Positions 7,697 to 16,486 of a DNA stretch of 64,000 nucleotides are shown here, in pieces. The stretch is taken from positions 121,664 to 185,663 of the forward strand of contig JBCBSZ010000001.1 in assembly GCA_039818945.1 (NCBI GenBank), in the 5' to 3' direction. Under the pieces are notes generated by a model, which worked only from the letters and a program-made list of their open reading frames with translations, was not told the DNA's origin and did no database searches. Positions within the stretch are counted from its first letter, which is position 1; every line of letters starts with the position of its first letter. The translations under genes and the position numbers were made by a program. The stretch comes from JBCBSZ01 sp039818945. Lineage in GTDB: Bacteria; Actinomycetota; Acidimicrobiia; Acidimicrobiales; Poriferisodalaceae.

Positions 7697-9349
7697 ATGA
7701 CGTCCCCCTCCACCCCCACCGGCACCCGGCAGGGACGGCTCCGACGACCGTCCGGCGAGCCGCCACCGCTGCCCCGCGAGCTCAACCGGGTCGCGTTCGC
7801 CTGGCTCGGTGCCTTCGTGATGTGGGCGATCGTCTGGGTGTGGGTGTTCCTCTCGGACGACCCGGCGATCTGGATCACCGAGCTCGATCTGCGGTTGATG
7901 GGCCCGATCGTCGAGCGCCGCACGGGCTGGCTCACGCCGCCGATGGAGTGGGCGAACCGGATCGGCACGACCTGGGCGGTCCCCGTCGTCGGCTGGATCA
8001 CCATCGCCGTCGGCCTCGCCGCGAGGCGGATCCGGCACGTGCTCCTGCTGATCGCGTCGCTCTCGTCGGTGGCGGCGGTCTCGACGTTCGTGGGGTCGGA
8101 GATCCTGCGGCCGCGGCCGCTCGGCATCACGCAGATCGGCGAGTGGGAGGGCTTCGCCCAGCCATCCCGCCCGGTGGCGCTGCTCACCACCGCACTGGTC
8201 GCGGGTGGGCTCACGACGATCCCGACCGGCCGACCCCGCCGAGCCTGGATCGGCGTCACGACGGCCGTGCTCGTCGTCTTCGGTTTCGCCCAGGTCTACG
8301 TCGGCGTCGACCATCCGACCGACGTGGTCGCCGGCGCCACCGTCGGCGTCGCGCTCACGCTGCTGCTCTACCGGCTCGCCGCGCCCGAGGCCGTCTTCCC
8401 GATCCACTATCGGGGCGGCAAGACCGCCCACCTCGACGTCACCGGCCGCCGCGGCGAGGCGATCCGTCGCGCGCTGCGGGACCAGCTCGGCATCGAGGTC
8501 GCGGAGATCGAGCCGGTCGGCCTCGAGGGGTCGGCCGGGTCGACACCGCTCAAGATCACGCAGACCGACGGCGCTGCGGTGTTCGCCAAGCTGTACGCCC
8601 GGAGCCACCTCAGGTCGGATCGGTCCTACAAGCTGGGCCGCACGCTGCTGTACGGGCGGCTCGAGGACGAGCAGCACTTCACGTCGGTCCGGCGGCTGAT
8701 CCAGCACGAGGACTACATGCTCAGGGTGATGGCCGCAGCGGGTGTCGAGGCCATGGATCCCCTCGGCGTCGTCGAGATCACCCCGGAGCACGAGTACCTG
8801 CTGGTCACGCAGTTCCTCGACGGTGCCGTCGAGATCGACCGGGCCGAGATGACCGAGGCGCTGATCGACGCGAGCCTCCGGGCCGTCTGCTCGCTGTGGG
8901 GCGCCGGGCTCGCACACCGGGACATCAAGCCGGCGAACGTCATGGTGCGCGACGGGCAGGTCCACCTGATCGACGTGGCCTTCGCGCAGGTCCGGCCGTC
9001 GCCGTGGCGCCAGGCCGTCGACCTCGCCAACATGATGCTGGTGCTCGCCCTGTCGAGCTCGCCCGAGGTCGTCTACGAGCGTGCTCGCCTGCAGTTCAGC
9101 GACGACGAGATCGCCGAGGCGTTCGCCGCGTCCCGGGGCGTGACGCTGCCCTCCCAGCTCCGCGCCGAGGTCCGGAGCGACGGCCGCGAGCTGCTCGAGC
9201 GGTTCCGGGCGTTGGCCCCCGCACGGCCTCGGGTGGCCATCCAGCGGTGGACGGTCCGCCGCGTCGCGCTGACGCTGTGGGTCGCGTTCGTCACGGCGGT
9301 GCTCGCCGCCATCTTCCTGGGAAACGTCGGGGACATCGGCCTGCGATGA
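7697..9349 (+). CDS. Membrane PAP2-fold domain fused to a protein-kinase-like domain
   Basis: A 550-residue fusion. Residues about 25-245 are membrane helices with a PAP2 layout; residues about 275-470 form a kinase fold; a last transmembrane helix closes the C-terminus. The PAP2 motifs are degenerate. The first motif keeps only LRPRP without the lysine, the PSGH motif reads QPSRP with no histidine, and the third keeps DHPTD but lacks its arginine, so phosphatase activity is doubtful. The kinase half keeps its catalytic residues: Lys298 (VFAKLY), the HRDIKPAN loop with Asp409, and Asp426 in LIDVAF replacing DFG. It is first of three overlapping genes (ATGA junction). Substrate unknown; lipid or isoprenoid phosphate sensing is an inference. 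Confidence 0.82.
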   Translation: MTSPSTPTGTRQGRLRRPSGEPPPLPRELNRVAFAWLGAFVMWAIVWVWVFLSDDPAIWITELDLRLMGPIVERRTGWLTPPMEWANRIGTTWAVPVVGWITIAVGLAARRIRHVLLLIASLSSVAAVSTFVGSEILRPRPLGITQIGEWEGFAQPSRPVALLTTALVAGGLTTIPTGRPRRAWIGVTTAVLVVFGFAQVYVGVDHPTDVVAGATVGVALTLLLYRLAAPEAVFPIHYRGGKTAHLDVTGRRGEAIRRALRDQLGIEVAEIEPVGLEGSAGSTPLKITQTDGAAVFAKLYARSHLRSDRSYKLGRTLLYGRLEDEQHFTSVRRLIQHEDYMLRVMAAAGVEAMDPLGVVEITPEHEYLLVTQFLDGAVEIDRAEMTEALIDASLRAVCSLWGAGLAHRDIKPANVMVRDGQVHLIDVAFAQVRPSPWRQAVDLANMMLVLALSSSPEVVYERARLQFSDDEIAEAFAASRGVTLPSQLRAEVRSDGRELLERFRALAPARPRVAIQRWTVRRVALTLWVAFVTAVLAAIFLGNVGDIGLR

Positions 9350-9888
9350 CACGACGATCCGCCCCTCGCCTCGCCGCGCTCGCGGTCGCCGTGCTGGCCG
9401 GTGCGTCCTGCTCCGTCGAGCAGACGCTTCCCCCGCCGCACTGCGACCGCGAGGGGTCCGGGCTGATCGTCGCGCAGTCCGTGCCCGACGCCGAGCTCGT
9501 GCCCTGCGTGCGTCGCCTCCCCGCCGGCTGGGAGGTCGACGGCGTGCGCATCGACGACGGCGGGACCCGGGTGCGCTTCGACTCCGACCGCGCGGGCGAT
9601 GATGCGGCCGTGCTCCACTTCACACGGTCCTGCGAGCTCGGCGACGCGGTCGCGATCCCCTCCGACCAGCCCGGCGCCGACCGGCTCGAGGACATCGAGC
9701 GGCTGACGCCCGGGTTCCGGGCCGACCGCTACTACACGTTCGACGGTGGGTGCGTCCGCTGGCGCTTCGACTTCGATGACGGCGCACCGGCCGGGCTCGC
9801 GGTGGAGCTGGGCGGCGCGCTGCTGCTCCTCTCGCGCGACGACGTGAACGAGATCCTCCGCGAGACGTTCATCGACGAGGAGCTGTGA
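9346..9888 (+). CDS. Hypothetical lipoprotein
   Basis: A 180-residue protein with signal peptide and lipobox LAGASC (Cys22). It contains several cysteines (HCDR, VPCVRRLPAGWEV, SCELGD, GGCVRW) that could form disulfides outside the membrane. I do not recognise the mature domain. It overlaps the upstream PAP2-kinase gene (ATGA) and the downstream PAP2 phosphatase (GTGA), so the three are almost certainly co-translated. That arrangement suggests an extracytoplasmic partner of the membrane proteins, but no function can be assigned. Confidence 0.75.
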   Translation: MTRRSAPRLAALAVAVLAGASCSVEQTLPPPHCDREGSGLIVAQSVPDAELVPCVRRLPAGWEVDGVRIDDGGTRVRFDSDRAGDDAAVLHFTRSCELGDAVAIPSDQPGADRLEDIERLTPGFRADRYYTFDGGCVRWRFDFDDGAPAGLAVELGGALLLLSRDDVNEILRETFIDEEL

Positions 9889-10481
9889 GCCCCCGCCGGG
9901 CACAGCTCGCGACCGCAGCCCTCGCCGCCGCCGGAGGCTTGGCGAGCGCCCGGTTCGCCTCGCGCCACACGGTCGGCCCCCGCGAGGAGCGGGTCTTCCG
10001 CTCGGCCAACGACGCGCCCGGGGGCCTGCACCTCCCCGTCTGGGCGATCATGCAGTCGGGCTCGCTCGGCGCCGTGCTCGTCGTCTCGTCGCTGCGGTGC
10101 CGCAGTGCCGGCGGGGAGCGTCAGGCGGCCATCACGGCGCTGGTCGGCACGGGGGTCTGGGGCGGCGTCAAGCTGCTCAAGCCGCTCGTCGGCCGCGGCC
10201 GACCGGACCAACATCTCGACGGGGTCCGCGTCCGCGGACACGCCCAGTCCGGGCTCGGCTACCCGTCGGGTCATGCCGCCGTGTCCCTCACGCTCGCGCT
10301 CGTGTCGACCCGAGGCCGACCGCCAGCCGAGCGGGCCACGGCGCTCTGCCTCGCCGCCGCGACCGGATGGGCTCGCATGTACGTCGGTGCGCACCTCCCC
10401 CTCGACATCGTGGGCGGGTTCGCGGTGGGGTGCCTGAGCGGCGAGGCTGCCCGCCTGCTCGCCGACGCGACGGCACGCTGA
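9885..10481 (+). CDS. PAP2-family membrane phosphatase
   Basis: A 198-residue membrane phosphatase with the full PAP2 signature: KPLVGRGRP (motif 1), YPSGHAAVS (motif 2, catalytic His) and RMYVGAHLPLD (motif 3, nucleophilic His and Asp). Such enzymes remove phosphate from lipid phosphates, including undecaprenyl pyrophosphate and phosphatidic acid. The GTG start overlaps the previous stop codon. Unlike the PAP2 domain fused to the kinase in the same operon, this copy looks catalytically intact, so the pair may act as an active enzyme and a regulatory relative. It ends two bases from the stop of the convergent PhoD gene. Confidence 0.92.
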   Translation: MSPRRAQLATAALAAAGGLASARFASRHTVGPREERVFRSANDAPGGLHLPVWAIMQSGSLGAVLVVSSLRCRSAGGERQAAITALVGTGVWGGVKLLKPLVGRGRPDQHLDGVRVRGHAQSGLGYPSGHAAVSLTLALVSTRGRPPAERATALCLAAATGWARMYVGAHLPLDIVGGFAVGCLSGEAARLLADATAR

Positions 10482-10483
10482 GG

Positions 10484-12232
10484 TCAGACCGTGAGGGAGT
10501 GCTCGACCACGATCTCGTTGCGCCAGTTCCGCCCGGTCAGGGTCACGGCGACGGTCTCCCCGTCGTCGTCGACCGTCACCTGACCGAACTGGCCACCTCC
10601 CGGGAAGGTCCCATGGCTGTACGGACCACCCTTGACCGAACCGGGCCGATCGAGCGCCCCGGCATGGAACACCGGGAAGCCGGCGCCACCGCCCGGCGAG
10701 TAGTCGCTGTTCGAGCCATCGTCGATCGCGAGCATGTGGGCGTCGCCGCTCAACATCACGAGCGAGGGTGCGATGTCGTGCTCCGCGATGAACGCAGCGA
10801 TCTCGGCCCGCTCCGCGGCGAACCCACCCCAGCCGTCTCCGTCCACTGACGGCGTCTCGATCCACGGGACCGGGTTGACCCAGAGGGTGAGCGCATGGGA
10901 GTCGCGGGCGTCGAGGAGCTCGTCGAGCAGCCACGCCTTCTGCTCCGGGCCGAGCATCGTGCCGGCGACGTCACCGTCCTGGGGACGTCGGTCGGACCTG
11001 GCGTCGGTCAGGACGATCCGCACCCGTCCGAACGAGAACGACTGGTGGACCGCGGAGGACTCGGACGCAAGCGGGTGGTGCGGCACGTAGCGGCGGTAGC
11101 TGGCCATGGCCGCGGGCCGCGAGCCGACCGAGGCGTCAGGTCCCCCGAAGTCGTGGTCGTCCCACACGTAGGCGACCGGGTAGCGCATCAGCAAGGCCTC
11201 CTGCGCCGGCCGGCTCAGCGTGTGGTCGAGCACCCGCCGGTAGGCGAGCTGGTCGTTCCGGGTGATGTCGGCGTAGTGGAAGTCGCCGTCGAAGACCACG
11301 AGGTCCGGATCGAGCGATCGCATCGTGTCGAAGACGGCGGCGTTCGAACCCGTGCGCGCGCAGCAGCCGATGAGGAGGTTGAGCGATGCCGGCCCGGTCG
11401 GATGGGTCCGGAACCGGCCGACGCGGGTCCGATCGACCTCGCCCTCCACCACGAAGGCGTAGTGGTACTCCGACGCCGGGTCCAGCCCGTCGAGGTCGAC
11501 GCGGACGAGTCCCTCGTCACGCAGGAGGGCCTCGTGCACCGTGCCGTCGCGCAGCGACTCGCTCCGGGCGACCAGCAGCGCCACCTCGGTCAGGTCGTCG
11601 TCCTCCAGCCGACAGGTCACCGCTGCGGAGCTCGACGTGACGGCGCCCGACCAGACCCAGCGCGTCGCCGAGCCCCGGACCGCGGCAACGGTCGAGGACG
11701 GGTGGGTCGGCCCGTACAGGCGGTCGAACAGCCAGCGGCCGACGACCGCACCGGCGAGGAGGGTCACCCCCAGCGCCGCACCGCCACCGAGCACGTCCCG
11801 CCGCCGGAGGAGCTGACGGGGCGGTTCGTCAGGATCCCGATGGAACTGCTCGTCGCGGAGCTCGAACAGCCCGACGACGATCCAGATGACGGCCGGCACG
11901 GCGAACCCGACCACCACGAGCCCGGCGTCGAGCGGCTCGAACTGGCGACCGGCGAAGACGACGAGCCCTGCGGAGGTGAAGGCGGCGAGGGTGCCCCCCA
12001 GGAGGCGCCAGCGCAACGCCAGCAGCGCGCCCAGAGCGAACAGCGCCATGAACACGGGCTGCTGCACGACGTCGAACGCTTCGCCGCCCGGTCGGTGACG
12101 CAACCAGCCGTAGCGCTGGTCGAGCGCCAGCCACGCGACCACGACCAGCGCGAGGATCGTGGCTGCCCGACGACCCGCATCCAGCAGGCCGTGGTGCACG
12201 TGGACCTGTCCCGGTCGGAGACCGGACGTCAT
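10484..12232 (-). CDS. PhoD-like membrane-anchored alkaline phosphatase/phosphodiesterase
   Basis: A 582-residue protein. About four hydrophobic helices occupy residues 15-180, with a twin-Arg-like LRRRDVLGGGAALGV near the last one. They precede an extracytoplasmic PhoD metallophosphatase. Metal-binding blocks are visible: VVFDGDFHYAD, YVWDDHDFGG and MLSGDAHML. PhoD enzymes hydrolyse phosphate mono- and diesters and use Ca2+/Fe3+. The ATG at 12232 is chosen because GGAGGAG lies about ten bases upstream and the previous gene stops at 12240. It is the last gene of the operon that begins at 16299. The multi-pass N-terminus is unusual, since most PhoD proteins are simply secreted. Confidence 0.88.
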   Translation of the reverse strand: MTSGLRPGQVHVHHGLLDAGRRAATILALVVVAWLALDQRYGWLRHRPGGEAFDVVQQPVFMALFALGALLALRWRLLGGTLAAFTSAGLVVFAGRQFEPLDAGLVVVGFAVPAVIWIVVGLFELRDEQFHRDPDEPPRQLLRRRDVLGGGAALGVTLLAGAVVGRWLFDRLYGPTHPSSTVAAVRGSATRWVWSGAVTSSSAAVTCRLEDDDLTEVALLVARSESLRDGTVHEALLRDEGLVRVDLDGLDPASEYHYAFVVEGEVDRTRVGRFRTHPTGPASLNLLIGCCARTGSNAAVFDTMRSLDPDLVVFDGDFHYADITRNDQLAYRRVLDHTLSRPAQEALLMRYPVAYVWDDHDFGGPDASVGSRPAAMASYRRYVPHHPLASESSAVHQSFSFGRVRIVLTDARSDRRPQDGDVAGTMLGPEQKAWLLDELLDARDSHALTLWVNPVPWIETPSVDGDGWGGFAAERAEIAAFIAEHDIAPSLVMLSGDAHMLAIDDGSNSDYSPGGGAGFPVFHAGALDRPGSVKGGPYSHGTFPGGGQFGQVTVDDDGETVAVTLTGRNWRNEIVVEHSLTV

Positions 12233-12239
12233 CAGACCG

Positions 12240-15200
12240 TCAACTCCTCCCGAGCTGGGACGGGCAGTCCGAGCAGCTGTCGTGATGCGCACCCGGCGTG
12301 GTCAGGCTCCAGATCACCACGACCAGGCTCGCCCCGATGAGGAACCCGGCGAGCTGGTCGCTCGGCCAGTGGCCACCGGTGATGAACGTATCCGTGAGGA
12401 CCAGCGCGAGGGCCGCGGCCGACAAGACGCCAGCGACGGCCTGGACCCACCGTCTCCTCGTGACGATGTAGGCGACCAGGGGGATCACGCCGAAGAGCAG
12501 CGTCATCTGCATGAAGTGACCGCCGGGGAAGGAGCTCACCGCGCCGACGTGGGCGCTGAACGGCGGCCGTTCGCGCCGGACCGTCCACCCGAAGAAGACG
12601 TTGGTGGCGCCGGCCGCGACCACCGCCAGCGGGAACGCCAGCGCGACGACCCGGCACCGAACCGTCCCCAGCCCGATGACGATCGCCAGCGGGATGATGA
12701 TCTGCGGTCGAGCCAGCCAGACCAGCCAGTCCGGACCGAAACGATCGCGATCCTCGCGGAGGTCCCAGTCGCGGTACGCGGCCTCGTCGAAGTCGAGCAG
12801 CACGCTCTCCGCGAACGTGGCGAGCACGGCCAGCACCGCCACGGTGGCGAGCATCAGTGCCACCACGATCTTCGCCCCGGTCGGGATCGCTGCCGCCCAC
12901 GAGCCCTCGACCCGGGGTTGGGCGGGTAGCAGCTGTCGGACCGTCGGGAGGACGTGAGGCCACGTGACGGCCGCGTTGCCGACGTAGATCGTGAGCATCC
13001 CGAGCGTCGCCGCGCCGCTCATGCTCAGCGCCCAGTACACGAGGTTGGTCTCGGGCCCGCTCTCGTCCGCGAGGTACGCGTTCGTCGAGATCACGGCGAG
13101 GGCGACCGAAGCGGTCGCGAGGACGAGGGTGGCCAGGAGGTAGTGCAGCCGGGGGCGGATGCCGAGCGTTCGAGCGCTCTCGTCGTCGAAGCCCCGCCTC
13201 GTCCCGAGGCTGAGCGTCGCCGCGATCGGCGCGGCCCGCCGGTACAGCCGGTTGCGGCCACGGCGGCTGCTCATCGACTCGGTCAGCGCGATCGCGGTCG
13301 AGAACAGCGCCCCCGCCCCGATGAGACCGGTCACGAACACGTTGAAGCCGCTGATGTCGACGTTCGGCTCGGCCGGCGTCCGCAGCGGCGCCACGCCGGC
13401 AGCGAGGTCCGGCGCAGGCCGCTCGCCCTCGTCGCTCTCGGACGGCCGGTGGATGACGACCTCGCCCGTCGTCCCGTCCACCCGCAGGGCCACCCCGTCG
13501 GGCTCCGCGTCGATGCGGTCCATGATCCCCGGCACGTTGAGCACCGCCGGCATGCCCAGTTCGCGAGCCACGATCGCGGCGTGCGACAGGGGGCCGCCGT
13601 CCTCGACCACGATGGCGCCGGCGAGCAGGAACAGCGGCGCCCACGAGGCGTCGGTGGCCCGGGCGACCAGCACATCGCCCTTGCGCAGCGAGCTGGCGCT
13701 GACCGACCGCACGACCCTGGCCGGCCCCTCGTAGCGACCTGGGCTCGCCCCCCACCCCTCGACGTGCTCGCCCTGGATCTGGGCGGCCTCGGCGGTGTCG
13801 GGCGCGCCCTCGAACACCCGGGGCAGCGGGCCGTCGAGCTCGGCCTCGTCGAGACGTCGACGGCGGAGCGCGACCACGTCGGCGGTCGGCCCCTCGCCCC
13901 GCACCAGCGCGACGAGCTCGGCGTTGGAGAGGAACTGGACGTCCTCGACGTCGTCCAGGCGACCGGCCTCGACCAGGCGGGCGCCGAACTCCAGGTTGAG
14001 CCGCCGGAGCGCTCCACCGAGCTTCAGCATCGCCGCCTTCGTGTGCTCGCGGCGGTCGAGGAACTCCGCTGCGTCCGCTGCCTCGCGACGGAAGAAGCGG
14101 CGCCGCACGTCGAAGAGCTGCCCGCTGTTCCAGCGGGTGTAGGACCAGTCGGGCCCCTGCATCAGGCGCTGCTCGATCTCGTCGCGGGCCGCCTGGCGCT
14201 CGGCATCGTCGTCGCGCGGCGGTGAGGTCACCTCGTGACGGAACGTCAGCCACGCGAGGTCGGGGACCTCGGACCACGTGGGCCCGCCGAAGTAGGACGT
14301 CGAGCCGGCCCGGCGGAGCGCCTCGTCGAAGCGCTCGATGAACGCTCGGCCGCTCGGGAACCGGCCGAGCGCAGCGCGCGCCTCGGTCCAGTCGTCGCTG
14401 CTCGTCGCCTCCCGGAGCTCGTCGCTGGTCTGCGACTCGGTGACGAGCTCGCGCAGCGCCAGGGCGATCAGCGCCCGCCTGCTCCCCCCGCTCCCGGAGG
14501 TCATCAGCTGGGCCGCACGGCTCGCCTCGGCATCGCCGAGTTGCTGACACAGGAAGACCTCGATGCTGCGGTAGCTGGCGGTCGCCATGGCGGCGATGGC
14601 GACCTCGGCGGTCACGACGCGGGTCGCGAGGTGGAGCAGTCGGGCTCGGTAGGCCAGCAGCTCGTCGTCCTCTCGGAGGCGGAGCTCGGGCTCGAGGTCG
14701 AGCAGCCCGTCGACGGCGATGGTGACGACCTCGGACTCCTGCGCCGCCGTCTGCCGGGCCCGCAGGGTCCGCAGCCCCTGTGCTGCACCCGCCTTCGGGG
14801 GCGTCGGAGCGGGCGGCGCGTCTTCGGAGCGGACGGCCTCACCGAAGTACTGGTGCTCGAGCTCCTCCGGTGACGCCCCCGGGATCGACCCGGCCGCCTG
14901 CAGCATCCGATCGAGGTTCAGCGCCGCCCGCCCCCGGAACCGTCCGATGAGCGCGTGCGGCTCGGAGAGCCCGTCGGGACACCCGCCGAGCCGGTGGAAC
15001 AGGTTGCGGAAGCCGTTCTCCAGCGTCCAGGAGTTCACGGTCCAGTCGAGCGGCGGCACCACCCCCGGGAGCGACTCGCCGATGCCCGCCGTCGTGAAGC
15101 TCGCCTCGTCTCCCCCGCTCACGTCGAAGCCGTCGTCGGTCCCGGCCTCGATCGCGTCGGTGGTGATCGGACGGGCCTGCACGAGGTAGACTCGACCGTC

Positions 15201-16007
15201 GTCGACGGCCCACTCGATGTCCTGGGGTGCGCCGAGCTCGCCCTCGATCCGCAACGCCTCGGCGACCACCTCGCTGAACACCGGCTGGACCGCAGCGAGC
15301 CGATCGACGCTCTCGTCGTGCGGGACGACGAAGGCGTCCGGCGTCGCCTCGCCCGAGACCAGGGCCTCGCCGAGGCCCTCGACGATCTCGATGCGCAGGT
15401 GGTCGGGTGACCCGCCGGGATCGCTGGTGAAGATCACGCCGGCGTGGGACGGATCGAGCATCCGCATCAGGACGACCGCCATAGACAGGTCGTCCTCGGA
15501 GACGTCGCGGAACCGCCGGTAGCTCCGGGGCGCCGGGTGCCACAGCGATGCCCACACCAGCCGGACGGCGCGGCTCAGCTCGTCGGGACCGATGCCGAGC
15601 AGCGAGCGGTACTGCCCCGCGAACGAGGCCGAGGCCGTGTCCTCGGCGGTCGCCGACGAGCGGACGGCGACCGTCCTCCCGTCACCGATCGGCGGCCCGT
15701 GCTCGCGCATGGCGTCGAGGATCGGCGCGGGGAGCTCGACCGCGAGGAAGGCGTCGTCGACGCGCTGCTGCTCCCTTTCGTGGTCCTGCGGCGGGGGCAG
15801 CTCCCCGGCGCGGAGCTCGTCGAGCAACGCGGCGATCGACGGGTGCGATGCGAAGAGGCGGTACGCCGCCGTCGTGACGATGCTCGTCTCGGGCACGGTC
15901 GCGCCGAGGGACACGAGCACGTCGAGCGACGAGCCCTTGCCACCGGCGACCTCGTTGGCCAGACCGCTGCCGTCGACGACCGCGACCAGCGGGGTCTCAG
16001 CCGTCAT
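12240..16007 (-). CDS. PEP-synthase/rifampin-phosphotransferase-like dikinase fused to membrane PAP2 domain
   Basis: A 1255-residue fusion. Residues about 5-320 are a PPDK_N ATP-grasp domain (EVAGGKGSSLDVLVSLG, VAVRSSATAEDTASASFAGQ, VYLVQARPIT). A helical middle domain follows. The swivelling His domain comes next (GGPLSHAAIVARELGMP, catalytic His809). This order matches rifampin phosphotransferase and PEP synthase, which pass the ATP beta-phosphate to a substrate through a phospho-His. Residues about 895-1245 are membrane helices ending in a PAP2 domain with FPGGH (His1164) and GGHWPSD (His1213, Asp1217); the motif-1 Lys and motif-3 Arg are missing. The substrate is unknown, but the membrane half suggests a lipid or prenol. 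ATG 16007 overlaps the upstream gene by 11 bases. Confidence 0.88.
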   Translation of the reverse strand: MTAETPLVAVVDGSGLANEVAGGKGSSLDVLVSLGATVPETSIVTTAAYRLFASHPSIAALLDELRAGELPPPQDHEREQQRVDDAFLAVELPAPILDAMREHGPPIGDGRTVAVRSSATAEDTASASFAGQYRSLLGIGPDELSRAVRLVWASLWHPAPRSYRRFRDVSEDDLSMAVVLMRMLDPSHAGVIFTSDPGGSPDHLRIEIVEGLGEALVSGEATPDAFVVPHDESVDRLAAVQPVFSEVVAEALRIEGELGAPQDIEWAVDDGRVYLVQARPITTDAIEAGTDDGFDVSGGDEASFTTAGIGESLPGVVPPLDWTVNSWTLENGFRNLFHRLGGCPDGLSEPHALIGRFRGRAALNLDRMLQAAGSIPGASPEELEHQYFGEAVRSEDAPPAPTPPKAGAAQGLRTLRARQTAAQESEVVTIAVDGLLDLEPELRLREDDELLAYRARLLHLATRVVTAEVAIAAMATASYRSIEVFLCQQLGDAEASRAAQLMTSGSGGSRRALIALALRELVTESQTSDELREATSSDDWTEARAALGRFPSGRAFIERFDEALRRAGSTSYFGGPTWSEVPDLAWLTFRHEVTSPPRDDDAERQAARDEIEQRLMQGPDWSYTRWNSGQLFDVRRRFFRREAADAAEFLDRREHTKAAMLKLGGALRRLNLEFGARLVEAGRLDDVEDVQFLSNAELVALVRGEGPTADVVALRRRRLDEAELDGPLPRVFEGAPDTAEAAQIQGEHVEGWGASPGRYEGPARVVRSVSASSLRKGDVLVARATDASWAPLFLLAGAIVVEDGGPLSHAAIVARELGMPAVLNVPGIMDRIDAEPDGVALRVDGTTGEVVIHRPSESDEGERPAPDLAAGVAPLRTPAEPNVDISGFNVFVTGLIGAGALFSTAIALTESMSSRRGRNRLYRRAAPIAATLSLGTRRGFDDESARTLGIRPRLHYLLATLVLATASVALAVISTNAYLADESGPETNLVYWALSMSGAATLGMLTIYVGNAAVTWPHVLPTVRQLLPAQPRVEGSWAAAIPTGAKIVVALMLATVAVLAVLATFAESVLLDFDEAAYRDWDLREDRDRFGPDWLVWLARPQIIIPLAIVIGLGTVRCRVVALAFPLAVVAAGATNVFFGWTVRRERPPFSAHVGAVSSFPGGHFMQMTLLFGVIPLVAYIVTRRRWVQAVAGVLSAAALALVLTDTFITGGHWPSDQLAGFLIGASLVVVIWSLTTPGAHHDSCSDCPSQLGRS

Positions 16008-16299
16008 CCCGGCTCCCCGCGAGATCGGCCCGATAGCTGCTGAGCGCGGCGTTGCTGAGCTCTTCGATCGAGTCGCCGGTCACGGAGGCGGTGTCGTCCA
16101 GCCACTCGCGCAGATCGGGACGCACCCGGATGGGGCGTTGGCTGGCGCGGTCCCTGGCGATCACGGACCCGATGGCCAGCACCAGCCCGAACAGCACGGC
16201 GACGCTGGGCCGATCGATCCGGATGCCCTCGACGACGCCAGCGAGGCAGAGCACCGCCGCGGTGAGCACCATGGTCCGCTGCGTCAGTCGTTCGAGCAC
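15997..16299 (-). CDS. Small two-helix membrane protein with ribbon-helix-helix-like tail
   Basis: A 100-residue protein starting at GTG 16299 behind a GGGGG tract; ATG 16272 is a weaker alternative. Two hydrophobic segments (about residues 9-25 and 31-48) are followed by a soluble tail from about 56 to 92. The tail reads PIRVRPDLREWLDDTA, then GDSIEELSNAALSSY. That spacing resembles CopG/Arc ribbon-helix-helix domains: a beta strand, then two helices with a Gly-Asp/Arg-Ser turn. The reading is by eye only. It heads the operon with the dikinase-PAP2 fusion and PhoD. It could be a membrane-tethered regulator or a structural partner. Confidence 0.7.
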   Translation of the reverse strand: MLERLTQRTMVLTAAVLCLAGVVEGIRIDRPSVAVLFGLVLAIGSVIARDRASQRPIRVRPDLREWLDDTASVTGDSIEELSNAALSSYRADLAGSRDDG

Positions 16300-16365
16300 G
16301 TCGCCCCCACATCACCGCCGCGCCGGGCACCGGCGCCCGGGCGTTGGTGCGACGCTACGTCCCGT

Positions 16366-16427
16366 CCGGCCGCGCGGTCATCCGTCGAATGGCCCCTTCG
16401 CCCTCCCTCTGACGGATGAGCGGCCGG
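16366..16427. terminator. Long imperfect stem-loop
   Basis: Arms TCATCCGTC (16378-16386) and GACGGATGA (16411-16419) pair perfectly. Outer arms CCGGCCGC and GCGGCCGG (16366-16373/16420-16427) extend the stem past a four-base bulge, with a 24-base loop. It lies after the YrdB-like gene stop and before the phosphoryl-transfer operon, both on the minus strand, so it may be a terminator or a leader structure. Confidence 0.5.
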
Positions 16428-16486
16428 GCCGAGCGACCGCACGCATGCAGGGCGATGCTCCCGGTGCAGAGGGCGCTCCCCCGACG

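Noticed and set aside
7669..9352. Minus-strand extension of the binding-lipoprotein frame
   Set aside because: Runs antisense to the PAP2-kinase gene and has no domain; the lipoprotein signal peptide starts at GTG 7666.
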